Below, piece after piece: positions 1 through 5,773 of a stretch of 5,773 nt of DNA. Numbering within the stretch: the first letter of the stretch is position 1; each line of letters begins with the position of its first letter. A program made the position numbers and the translations under genes. Below the pieces are notes generated by a model. The model saw nothing but the letters and a program-made list of their open reading frames with translations. It searched no databases and was not told where the DNA came from. This DNA is from CAZSGN01 sp964606415 (GTDB taxonomy: Bacteria > Bacteroidota > Bacteroidia > Bacteroidales > JBBRXJ01), in the NCBI GenBank assembly GCA_964606415.1, contig CAZSGN010000184.1, positions 1-5,773 of the forward strand. Direction: 5' to 3'.

Positions 1-25
1 TTTTTATATTATTAACATAGTGATG

Positions 26-97
26 ATGAAGAGATTTTATTTATTCTTTTTTGTAGCGTTGGTCTTTTTTTCTTTACAATCTTCAAAAACATTTGCT
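26..97 (+). other. Sec signal peptide with Gln at mature N-terminus
   Basis: The first 24 residues have a Lys-Arg n-region, a long Phe/Leu/Val-rich core and a TFA|Q cleavage site, so the mature protein would begin QGDS. Signal peptidase I substrates of Bacteroidota often carry Gln right after the cut, which is then cyclised to pyroglutamate. There is no Cys at +1, so this is not a lipoprotein. Export across the inner membrane by Sec fits the T9SS sorting domain at the other end. Confidence 0.9.
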
Positions 98-3000
98 CAG
101 GGTGATTCTTTACTCTTTTTTGATACAAACCGGGTTGCGGCAATGAAAAATGCCATCCAGGTTCCGGGCTCCACCCATCAAAAGGCTTTTGCGATTTTAA
201 AAAACAGGGTTGATTCTGCTATGGGAGATACAATTGCCTGGGGTATTTATGATGGTAATGCTGAGGATGGTAATTGGAATTATGCACGTAATTTTTTGGC
301 TCGCGAGGCTTCCATGATGTACCTGCTGACTGATAGTGCCAAATATGCCGGGCTCGCTTATGAGGTGTTGTATGATATACACAATGACCCGGATCCGGAT
401 AACCGGATTCCTGAGGATGGTTATGGATTGGCACGGGCCATGGTTGGTACCGGATTTGCTATTGCTTACAAATGGTGTGCAAGTGCCTGGGATGCTACGC
501 AGAAAAGCTATATCAGGGATAAGATTAATCTTGCGCTTGACGAATGGCCGGATTACTACCATCCTAATTTGACAGCCGAAGATAAAGCTTCTAACTGGGT
601 TGCTGTTTGCAGAAGCGCAGAACTGATGATGATCTTATCCATGGCCAATGATTCCATGCGAACTGAACGGTATAATCAATTAAATGAATGGCTTTTAACC
701 CATATGCAGAATGCTTATGGTGACAAAGGGGTTACGCAGGAAGGTAACGGATATTTGGCATATCCTGGTGGCTTTTTGTTTCCTGCCATTTTTTCTGCAG
801 CAAATAGCGGGGATTCTACGCTTTATAATGAAATGAAAAATCACGAGTTCTGGAAATTATTGATCTATACCAGTTCATTTAGTCATTATGATGATCATGA
901 AACATATACTTATCATACCAAAGCAAATAATTTTGGTACCGGGTCCAATACATATAATTTTGAAGGATTTAAAAATTTGTTATTTAACACTGTTGAAGGG
1001 ATTGATCAGGATTACTATCAATATATTTATGACAGGCAGGAAGGAGTGTTAAGTTCAAAACCGGATTTTTATAAGTATGACCAGGGCAGGGCAGGGGTTC
1101 TTTGGCTTTTGGCATATTATCCCGAAAGTAATACGCCTGTTTCTCCGGATGGAAATCTCGATAAACAATTGCTGGATGCTCAAAAAGGTTTTGCTGTTTT
1201 CAGAAACCGCTGGAAAGATACCAATGATATTTCTTTTACTATTATGGGAGATGATGAGCATTTCGGTTATGCATGGGATCAGAGTGAAGCAACACAAATT
1301 ACTTTAATCGCCAATGATCAGATATTCTTTTCTGGTCCCCAAAAAAATCGTGATGCTCAGTATTTTAGTACTATTCAGATCGATCAGGAAAGCGATGATC
1401 TTGTGGATAAAACTGAGGGGAAGCTCATTTCTTTTGACAAATCTGAAACAGGTGGTTATGCCATTGTTGATGGGTTTAAAAAATATGCCCAATGGGGAGT
1501 GAATAAAGTGCAACGGCATGCTTTTGTGCATTATCCTGAGAATAGCCGTTCGGCGTTAATATCTATTATGGATCAAGTGGGTGATCAGGATAGCCATGAT
1601 TACTCATGGAGCCTGAACCTGGGTGATTTTTCCGATGATTCGCTTTTAACCACAACGGGTAACGAATCCGGTGTTCCTTATTTTTTGATGAAAGGAAATG
1701 ATGATGCTTATGTGAAGGGCTGGGTTGTTCATCCCAATGATGCTGTGATTACCGAAAATGATCAGTATCTCAGGGTCACTTCTGCCAATGCTTCAACGGA
1801 TACTATCTGGGTAGTAATGGCGGTTGATTCGGTCAACCCTGGTGCAATTCAACTTAATGGATCTGGAATGAATACGGTGGTTAATGTATTGGATACCTCG
1901 TTGGTTTATAGTTTTGTAAATAATCGGTTAAGACTTGGAAGTCCCGATCTCGATGCTCCTCAGCATCCTTCAAATTTATCTGTTGTATCAAAGGATGAGC
2001 ATGATATTATGCTGGGATGGGATGAAAATACAGAAGACGATTTTGCTGGTTATGCTGTTTACCGGGGGAGTGATCAGAATTTTACTGTTGGTGAGGAAAG
2101 CCTGGTGAAATCAAATTTGGTTAAAAATACTTTTTATGATCGTTCACTTCCTGATACTTCAACTTTTTTTTATAGGGTTTTTGCCTGTGATCTTTGGGGT
2201 AATTGTTCAGATTCAGGTTCGTTCATTCAGGTTTCGACCTCTCTGGATCGTCATGCGCCACAAATCCGTTCTGTCATTACCGAAGACAGTAAAACGGTGG
2301 TTGTATTATTTGATGAGGCATTGGATGCCGCTTCGGCCTCTCAGTCAAGCTATTATGCTATTGACAATAAGATTGAGGTTTTTGATGCACAGGTAGTGAG
2401 TAGCCGTCGTGTAAAGTTAACCACTTCTGATTTATCTAATCAGAAGCCTTATCGACTATCTGTCGAAGGGGTACAGGATACTTCGGGCAATGTAATTGAC
2501 CAAGGGCGTTATTTTAATTATTATGATCAGTTTCATATCTACGAATTTTTTGAAGGTTGTGATACCGGAGCATTGACGCATCAGGGTTCCGGCCAGGGAT
2601 GGGGCTCAAAATGGTTGTATAATGATGCGAAGGTGATTGATGTAAGTGATAATCCTTTATCTGTTGGAAATATTAAAGGGGGTGATCAGGCACTTATGGT
2701 TTCACCCTCTGATAATGGTATTGTCCGTTATTTTGACCGGGAGATCAAGACTAAAGACACTGATGTTTATATTAGTTTCCTTATTCGTTTAATGGATACC
2801 GGATATGCAGGTGGTTCTTCTGCTGGCTTATATACTTTATCGGCAGACCCCGATGCCACCTTTGCAGGAATTTACAAAGATTCTCTGGGGAAAAAGGTGA
2901 TGCTTCGTAAGTCATCCGAAGTTGTCAAGGATATTGAGCTGCCGGATAATAATACGGCACAAATTGTATTACATATCAGGGAAGAAGGAATGAGATTGTG

Positions 3001-4801
3001 GGTTAATCCACAATCTGAGGCGGATGTGCCGGCACTTACTCATAGTGAAAGGTGGAATCATTTGCCTGGACTGGGTGTCTTCTCGGAAGATTCTGTTGCA
3101 CGCTTTCTCATTGATGATATTCAGTTAGGGCAGAATTTTAATGCTGTGGCTTATAATCATCAATATCCGGAATTAACTGCGCCTAGTCATTTACGGATTT
3201 CACCTCACCGGCAAGATAGTTTGGTATTGTCATGGAGAGATCATTCGGACATAGAAGATGGTTTTAATATCTATCGTGAAAAAGCTGGTGGTGGATTTCA
3301 GCTTATTGGTTCTGTTGATGAGGATAGCACGTTATTTGTTGATGACGATAACAAAGAGGCTGCAGTTTATTCTTATTTGGTCGAGGCTTATAATGATTCG
3401 TTGGTGTCACCTTACTCCAATATTGCTTCTGTTGATGTGGCTTCTTACATGCCAGGGGCTCCGGATAATCTTGTAGCTGAGCTTATTGATACTGCTAAGG
3501 CTGAGCTAACATGGGAGGATAACAGCACCGATGAAAATGGTTTTATTGTTTACCGTAAGAAAAATGGAGGGGCTTTTGAGGTTTTGGATACTCTTCAGCC
3601 GGATATTATCAGTATTGTAGATAGTGGATTTGTTCCGGAGCATTATTATACATACAAAGTGCATAGTTTTAATGATTTTTCCCGGTCAACATCATCACCG
3701 GCTGATTCAGTGATTGTGCTTAAAAAACCTGAAAATTTAATGGTGCAGAGTGTAAGCCCCCGCAAAGCTGAGTTTAACTGGGAGGATCATTCTGATTATG
3801 AAGAGACTTATGTGTTGGAATGGAAAAAGGATAATCAGTCTTATACGCAGCTTGATGTTTTGAGTCAGGATGTGACTTTTTATGAAACCACCAACCCGGA
3901 GGAACAGGCTACTTATGTCTACAGGATTTTTGCAAAAAGCCAATCTGGTTTTTCTGATTATATTTATGATACACTCAATGTGCCGGCTTCCCCAAGCAAT
4001 GTAACTGTAAATTACCAGGGAGCTGACACCCTAAAGGTTACCTGGGATACTTATTCTTCCAGTACTGATGGTTTAATTCTGCAATCACAAAGTAACCAGT
4101 CCGGTTTTGTTACAAGGGATACTATTAATAAGGATTCATCATTATTTATTGATTCAAATATTTCTGGTGATCATGAGTATACTTATCGTTTGTTTAGTTA
4201 TTTGAATAATGGGTTATCTGGTTTTTCTGCTGATAGTATTTACTTGCCAGGTGATCCAACAGGCTGCCAGGCATTTGTCGAAGGGGGGCATATTCTGGTT
4301 AACTGGAACGATAATGCTTCGAAAGAATCAGGGTATATAATAGAAAGAAGAATTTATCCGGATTCTTTTGATAGTTATGATACGCTTTTGCCTGATGAAA
4401 CCACTTATAAAGATACATTATTAACACCGGACAGTATTTATCAATATCGCGTTTATGCTTTTTCTCCAGATGCATGGTCAGGATATAGCACTTCGGATAC
4501 AACATCCTATCGTGTATCAGGAATGCAGGTTCCACTGGCATATGATTGCCGGCCTGAGGTTTATCCCAATCCAACAGCGGGTATTCTTCATGTGAAATGG
4601 AGAAAGGACGATTGTCCTGACAGATCAGATTTTAAGATGGCAGTATGGAATGCTAAGGGTGAATTGGTTTATTCAGGATATGTCCGTTCGACTATTGATT
4701 TGAGTGAATTGCCCGCGGGTATTTATACTTTGAGATTGTTTTCTGATGAGGAGAATGGATATCCTTCGTTGTCATTTGTCGAGCAAATTATCATCAAATA
4801 A
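26..4801 (+). CDS. T9SS-secreted heparinase II/III-like putative polysaccharide lyase with FN3 stalk
   Basis: Predicted exported enzyme of 1591 residues that probably cleaves an acidic polysaccharide at or outside the cell surface. Visible domains, numbered from the ATG at 26: signal peptide 1-24; alpha/alpha-toroid about 33-368, with family-like elements LAREASMMYLL (91-101), SNWVAV (189-194) and EGNGYLAY (239-246); beta-sandwich about 380-637, starting at GFAVFRNRW (388-396) and continuing through VQRHAFVHY (495-503); FN3 about 642-738; SbsA-like Ig about 743-828; jelly roll about 836-1038; five FN3 domains 1050-1494; T9SS sorting domain 1509-1591. GTG at 20 and ATG at 23 are alternative starts; ATG at 26 gives the usual MKRF signal-peptide start and has A at -3. 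The frame is open to the window edge. The HxHxD motif common in the beta-sandwich is absent. Family-level assignment is fairly secure; lyase activity is inferred, substrate and PL family are unknown, and a non-catalytic relative is possible. Confidence 0.85.
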   Translation: MKRFYLFFFVALVFFSLQSSKTFAQGDSLLFFDTNRVAAMKNAIQVPGSTHQKAFAILKNRVDSAMGDTIAWGIYDGNAEDGNWNYARNFLAREASMMYLLTDSAKYAGLAYEVLYDIHNDPDPDNRIPEDGYGLARAMVGTGFAIAYKWCASAWDATQKSYIRDKINLALDEWPDYYHPNLTAEDKASNWVAVCRSAELMMILSMANDSMRTERYNQLNEWLLTHMQNAYGDKGVTQEGNGYLAYPGGFLFPAIFSAANSGDSTLYNEMKNHEFWKLLIYTSSFSHYDDHETYTYHTKANNFGTGSNTYNFEGFKNLLFNTVEGIDQDYYQYIYDRQEGVLSSKPDFYKYDQGRAGVLWLLAYYPESNTPVSPDGNLDKQLLDAQKGFAVFRNRWKDTNDISFTIMGDDEHFGYAWDQSEATQITLIANDQIFFSGPQKNRDAQYFSTIQIDQESDDLVDKTEGKLISFDKSETGGYAIVDGFKKYAQWGVNKVQRHAFVHYPENSRSALISIMDQVGDQDSHDYSWSLNLGDFSDDSLLTTTGNESGVPYFLMKGNDDAYVKGWVVHPNDAVITENDQYLRVTSANASTDTIWVVMAVDSVNPGAIQLNGSGMNTVVNVLDTSLVYSFVNNRLRLGSPDLDAPQHPSNLSVVSKDEHDIMLGWDENTEDDFAGYAVYRGSDQNFTVGEESLVKSNLVKNTFYDRSLPDTSTFFYRVFACDLWGNCSDSGSFIQVSTSLDRHAPQIRSVITEDSKTVVVLFDEALDAASASQSSYYAIDNKIEVFDAQVVSSRRVKLTTSDLSNQKPYRLSVEGVQDTSGNVIDQGRYFNYYDQFHIYEFFEGCDTGALTHQGSGQGWGSKWLYNDAKVIDVSDNPLSVGNIKGGDQALMVSPSDNGIVRYFDREIKTKDTDVYISFLIRLMDTGYAGGSSAGLYTLSADPDATFAGIYKDSLGKKVMLRKSSEVVKDIELPDNNTAQIVLHIREEGMRLWVNPQSEADVPALTHSERWNHLPGLGVFSEDSVARFLIDDIQLGQNFNAVAYNHQYPELTAPSHLRISPHRQDSLVLSWRDHSDIEDGFNIYREKAGGGFQLIGSVDEDSTLFVDDDNKEAAVYSYLVEAYNDSLVSPYSNIASVDVASYMPGAPDNLVAELIDTAKAELTWEDNSTDENGFIVYRKKNGGAFEVLDTLQPDIISIVDSGFVPEHYYTYKVHSFNDFSRSTSSPADSVIVLKKPENLMVQSVSPRKAEFNWEDHSDYEETYVLEWKKDNQSYTQLDVLSQDVTFYETTNPEEQATYVYRIFAKSQSGFSDYIYDTLNVPASPSNVTVNYQGADTLKVTWDTYSSSTDGLILQSQSNQSGFVTRDTINKDSSLFIDSNISGDHEYTYRLFSYLNNGLSGFSADSIYLPGDPTGCQAFVEGGHILVNWNDNASKESGYIIERRIYPDSFDSYDTLLPDETTYKDTLLTPDSIYQYRVYAFSPDAWSGYSTSDTTSYRVSGMQVPLAYDCRPEVYPNPTAGILHVKWRKDDCPDRSDFKMAVWNAKGELVYSGYVRSTIDLSELPAGIYTLRLFSDEENGYPSLSFVEQIIIK
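122..1936 (+). other. Heparinase II/III-like catalytic module (alpha/alpha toroid plus beta-sandwich)
   Basis: Residues about 33-637 form the likely catalytic part. The helical half has the hallmarks of the alginate lyase/heparinase fold: a helix with a run of small and hydrophobic residues ending in LLTDSAKYA (100-108), an NW pair (190-191), and an E-G-N-G-Y stretch (239-243) like the EGxGY seen in heparinase II/III proteins. Tyr243 or Tyr246 and His287 or His291 are candidates for the Tyr/His acid-base pair, but I cannot assign them without a structural alignment. The second half has the 'GFAVFRNRW' opening and the later R-H-x-F-V strand followed by ISIMDQV (513-519), typical of the beta-sandwich. 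His412 and Asp418 are the only residues near the usual metal-site position. Confidence 0.7.
1949..2239 (+). other. Fibronectin type III domain 1
   Basis: Residues about 642-738 fit one FN3 repeat: a Pro-rich entry (APQHPSNL), a LGWDEN strand with the conserved Trp, the GYAVYRG strand and a FFYRVFACD strand. Two cysteines, 721 and 727, lie six residues apart in the F-G region and could form a disulfide. This FN3 is set apart from the other five by about 310 residues, and its entry (DLDAPQHPSNL) and 'D-x-x-GNCSD' exit differ from theirs, so it probably works as a linker next to the catalytic module. Confidence 0.8.
2252..2509 (+). other. SbsA-like bacterial Ig domain
   Basis: Residues about 743-828 have the pattern of the SbsA-type Ig-like domain: a V-V-V-L-F-D-E-A-L-D strand (760-769), a serine/alanine-rich turn leading to S-Y-Y-A-I, a RRVKLTT strand, and the ending YRLSVEGVQDTSGNVI (809-824) with the family's typical D-x-x-GN. 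Such domains are spacers in surface proteins. A related CopC-like or Big_5-type label would describe the same fold. Confidence 0.65.
2531..3139 (+). other. Concanavalin/LamG-like jelly-roll domain, possible glycan-binding module
   Basis: Residues about 836-1038 are an all-beta stretch of about 200 residues with the marks of a LamG/concanavalin-like jelly roll: GQGWGSKW (857-864), GGDQALMV (885-892), a DVYISFLIRL strand (913-922), LWVNP (991-995) and the terminal DDIQLG (1030-1035). I recall this pattern from large surface proteins of Planctomycetota, Verrucomicrobiota and Bacteroidota. It could bind carbohydrate like a CBM or could be structural. It contains no second catalytic motif that I recognise. 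Confidence 0.6.
3173..4507 (+). repeat. Tandem array of five FN3 domains
   Basis: Five units of about 85-90 residues follow one another at about 1050-1138, 1144-1232, 1234-1317, 1320-1407 and 1409-1494. The second-strand motif recurs as SWRDHSDIEDGF, TWEDNSTDENGF, NWEDHSDYEETY, TWDTYSSSTDGL and NWNDNASKESGY, and each unit ends with a Y-x-Y-x-[VIL] strand such as YSYLVEAYND or YQYRVYAFS. The repeats have diverged in both protein and DNA, so I see no recent duplication. The array probably forms an extended stalk between the enzyme part and the surface anchor. Confidence 0.85.
4550..4798 (+). other. Type A T9SS C-terminal sorting domain
   Basis: Residues about 1509-1591 carry the standard signature: VYPNPTAG (1512-1519) at the start, an F-K-M-A-V-W-N-A-K-G-E-L-V strand-turn, IDLSELPAGIYTLRL (1557-1571), and a short basic end, QIIIK. 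This domain directs the protein through the type IX translocon, after which it is usually removed by the sortase PorU and the protein is attached to A-LPS or released. Cys1508 and Cys1530 flank the first strand, a possible disulfide. Confidence 0.95.
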
Positions 4802-4810
4802 ACTTTTTTA

Positions 4811-4840
4811 GAAGTGATTTTGTGAAAGCAATCATTTTGT
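4811..4840 (+). terminator. Weak candidate transcription terminator after the large gene
   Basis: Ten bases after the stop codon, AAGTGATT (4812-4819) can pair with AATCATTT (4830-4837) around a ten-base loop, giving eight pairs including one G-U. The downstream arm ends in TTTT, but those Ts are part of the stem rather than a separate tract, and the stem is AT-rich. It sits where a terminator is expected, but the structure alone is marginal. Confidence 0.3.
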
Positions 4841-4980
4841 AGGCCTTAAAGTGTGGAGTAAATTCTACATTTAGAATATGTACATGATGTTGGTTGATAT
4901 TTCTCTTTTTCTCAATTAGAGCCTTATTCAAGCTGCTGCATGATTCAATGCGTTCGTGATCATCCGATATTTTGATAGCG

Positions 4981-4997
4981 CTGGCATGATATTTTCA
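4981..4997 (+). promoter_or_regulatory. Near-match to a sigma-54 promoter before the YtxH gene
   Basis: CTGGCATGATATTTTCA matches YTGGCAYGRNNNTTGCW at every defined base except the G of the -12 GC, which is T here. The -24 part is perfect and the spacing is correct. Transcription would begin near 5008, leaving a leader of about 35 bases before the ATG at 5043. The missing base is one of the most conserved of this promoter class, so this is tentative. I saw no convincing Bacteroidota -33/-7 promoter (TTTG...TAnnTTTG) in the gap. Confidence 0.2.
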
Positions 4998-5042
4998 TGT
5001 TGTTGTATAAATTATATTGTTTAATCTAAAATTTTAATGATT

Positions 5043-5372
5043 ATGGCTGATTCATCAAATAACAGCGGATCCAATTTTGTGAGTTTTTTAACGGGTGTTG
5101 CTGCAGGCGCTTTGGCAGGAATATTATTAGCTCCTGATAAAGGTTCAACAACAAGAAAGAAAATCAAAACCCAGGCACAGAATGTAGGTAGTGAAATTGA
5201 CGACAATGTGCATGAAAAGGTGGACGGGCTTAAGAATTACATCAATGATTTTGTTGATGATGTAAAAAAACGTTTTGATGATGTGGAAAAGCAAATGAAA
5301 ACAAAAGCTGAAGAAACCAAAAATCAGGCGGCCCGGAATGTAGAGAAGAAGGCTAAAGAAGCCCAGAAATAA
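5043..5372 (+). CDS. YtxH domain-containing small membrane protein
   Basis: A protein of 109 residues, length typical of the family. Numbered from the ATG at 5043, residues 12-31 form one membrane segment with a glycine zipper (Gly18, Gly22, Gly26), directly followed by the family's L-A-P-D-K-G turn (29-34) and a basic TTRKKIK stretch. Residues about 36-109 are highly charged, Lys/Asp/Glu-rich and predicted amphipathic helix or coiled coil, probably in the cytoplasm. ATG at 5037 is an alternative start adding two residues; 5043 is preferred because it has A at -3 and -6 and gives MADSS. There is no Shine-Dalgarno, as usual in this phylum. YtxH proteins are linked to general stress in Bacillus, but their biochemical role is unclear. 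The holin-like gene follows 35 bases downstream, so the two are probably one transcript. Confidence 0.88.
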   Translation: MADSSNNSGSNFVSFLTGVAAGALAGILLAPDKGSTTRKKIKTQAQNVGSEIDDNVHEKVDGLKNYINDFVDDVKKRFDDVEKQMKTKAEETKNQAARNVEKKAKEAQK

Positions 5373-5407
5373 ATGCAGCAAAAAAGTAATTATATCTAAT
5401 TTTAATT

Positions 5408-5770
5408 ATGAAGGATCAATCCTTACAGAAAAATTTTACGGAATTAAACGAGACCATTAAAAAATACATTAACACCAAAATCAATTATTGGAAAATTGTG
5501 ATGGTTGAGAAGGTGTATAAAGTTTGGGCAAGTTTCTTTTTGTTCACACTGTTGGTGGTTTCGTTTTTATTTGTCTTTTTATTATTGGCTTTTGCTTTCG
5601 CTTTTTGGTATGGACAAACCCAGGGTGATTTGGCTAGTGGTTTTTTAATTTCCGCGGGGGCCTTTGTCATCATTGTTGGGATCGTCTACTTACTACGAAA
5701 ACCTTTGTTTTCTAATCATTTTATCAGGAAAATCTCTTCAGTGATTTTCGATGATGAAGACGAGTATTAA
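5408..5770 (+). CDS. Phage-holin-like/YqjE-type two-helix inner-membrane protein
   Basis: A complete protein of 120 residues, stop TAA at 5768-5770. Residues 1-35 are a polar amphipathic helix; 41-68 and 76-97 are two strongly hydrophobic membrane segments separated by a short WYGQTQGD loop; the tail begins with RKPLF and ends in an acidic DDEDEY. This layout, an N-terminal amphipathic helix plus a helical hairpin, fits the Phage_holin_3_6 (YqjE-like) family. Despite the family name there is no phage gene or lysozyme nearby, so a lysis role is unlikely; such chromosomal members usually sit beside YtxH- or ElaB/YqjD-type proteins, as here. The membrane topology is clear, the family moderately secure, and the function unknown. 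The window ends three bases after the stop, so later operon members would not be seen. Confidence 0.8.
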   Translation: MKDQSLQKNFTELNETIKKYINTKINYWKIVMVEKVYKVWASFFLFTLLVVSFLFVFLLLAFAFAFWYGQTQGDLASGFLISAGAFVIIVGIVYLLRKPLFSNHFIRKISSVIFDDEDEY

Positions 5771-5773
5771 ATT

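Noticed and set aside
1004..2690. Frequent GATCAG hexamer through the large gene
   Set aside because: All the copies I checked are in frame and encode Asp-Gln, so protein composition and codon preference explain them; spacing is irregular and the flanks are not conserved.
4299..4574. Minus-strand ORF of 91 codons inside the large gene
   Set aside because: It lies wholly within the FN3 and sorting-domain coding region, which is clearly real; the product has no recognisable motif or signal.
4815..4839. TGATTTTG and TCATTTTG, each one base off the Bacteroidota -7 box TAnnTTTG
   Set aside because: Neither has a TTTG -33 element at the right distance, and both lie about 200 bases from the next start, within the candidate terminator.
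4862..4877. Perfect inverted repeat ATTCTA-catt-TAGAAT in the gap after the large gene
   Set aside because: A six-pair AT-rich stem is too weak, has no following T tract, and such repeats are expected by chance in AT-rich DNA.
4878..5024. Three tiny ORFs in the gap (starting at 4878, 4940 and 4986; 11-13 codons)
   Set aside because: No plausible initiation context, regulatory amino acid run or attenuator hairpin accompanies them; the CCC in the third is too little to suggest a leader peptide.
5145..5381. Minus-strand ORF of 78 codons with a very hydrophobic product opposite the YtxH gene
   Set aside because: Its Phe/Leu/Ile richness is what the antisense of a Lys/Glu-rich coding sequence produces; the + strand gene has a recognisable domain and the minus ORF has no family features.
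5408..5770. Prophage remnant suggested by the holin-like protein
   Set aside because: No other phage gene, attachment site or composition change is seen, and this family is common as a chromosomal housekeeping or stress gene next to YtxH-type genes.

Overview
The window looks like chromosomal DNA of a Bacteroidota bacterium, probably an environmental or marine Bacteroidia; I cannot place it more precisely. The evidence is a C-terminal sorting domain of the type IX secretion system (T9SS), found essentially only in this phylum; a signal peptide whose mature protein begins with Gln; AT-rich leaders without Shine-Dalgarno sequences before all three genes; and moderately AT-rich codon use. All three genes lie on the + strand and no mobile element, CRISPR array, tRNA or rRNA is visible.

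Region 1 (about 26-4801) is one very large gene for an exported protein of 1591 residues. In order it shows a signal peptide, an alpha/alpha-toroid plus beta-sandwich resembling heparinase II/III-type polysaccharide lyases, one fibronectin type III (FN3) domain, an SbsA-like bacterial Ig domain, a concanavalin/LamG-like jelly roll of about 200 residues, five more FN3 domains in tandem, and a type A T9SS sorting domain. The natural reading is a cell-surface or secreted enzyme acting on an acidic polysaccharide, held away from the surface on a long stalk. The substrate cannot be read from the sequence, and the metal-site motif common in the C-terminal heparinase domain is not present in its usual form.

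Region 2 (4802-5042) is a noncoding gap of about 240 bases. It holds a weak hairpin that could end transcription of the large gene and a near-match to a sigma-54 promoter at a plausible distance before the next gene. Neither is strong, and the short ORFs in the gap (11-13 codons) do not look like genes.

Region 3 (5043-5770) is a compact pair: a small YtxH-domain protein with one glycine-zipper membrane segment and a charged amphipathic tail, then, 35 bases downstream, a two-helix membrane protein of the phage-holin-like/YqjE type. They are probably co-transcribed and resemble in layout the yqjD-yqjE stress-envelope genes of enterobacteria. They have no evident functional link to the large enzyme.

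I see no convincing new defence, mobile or RNA system. The most notable object is the large multidomain enzyme, with its divergent catalytic module and unclassified jelly-roll domain.
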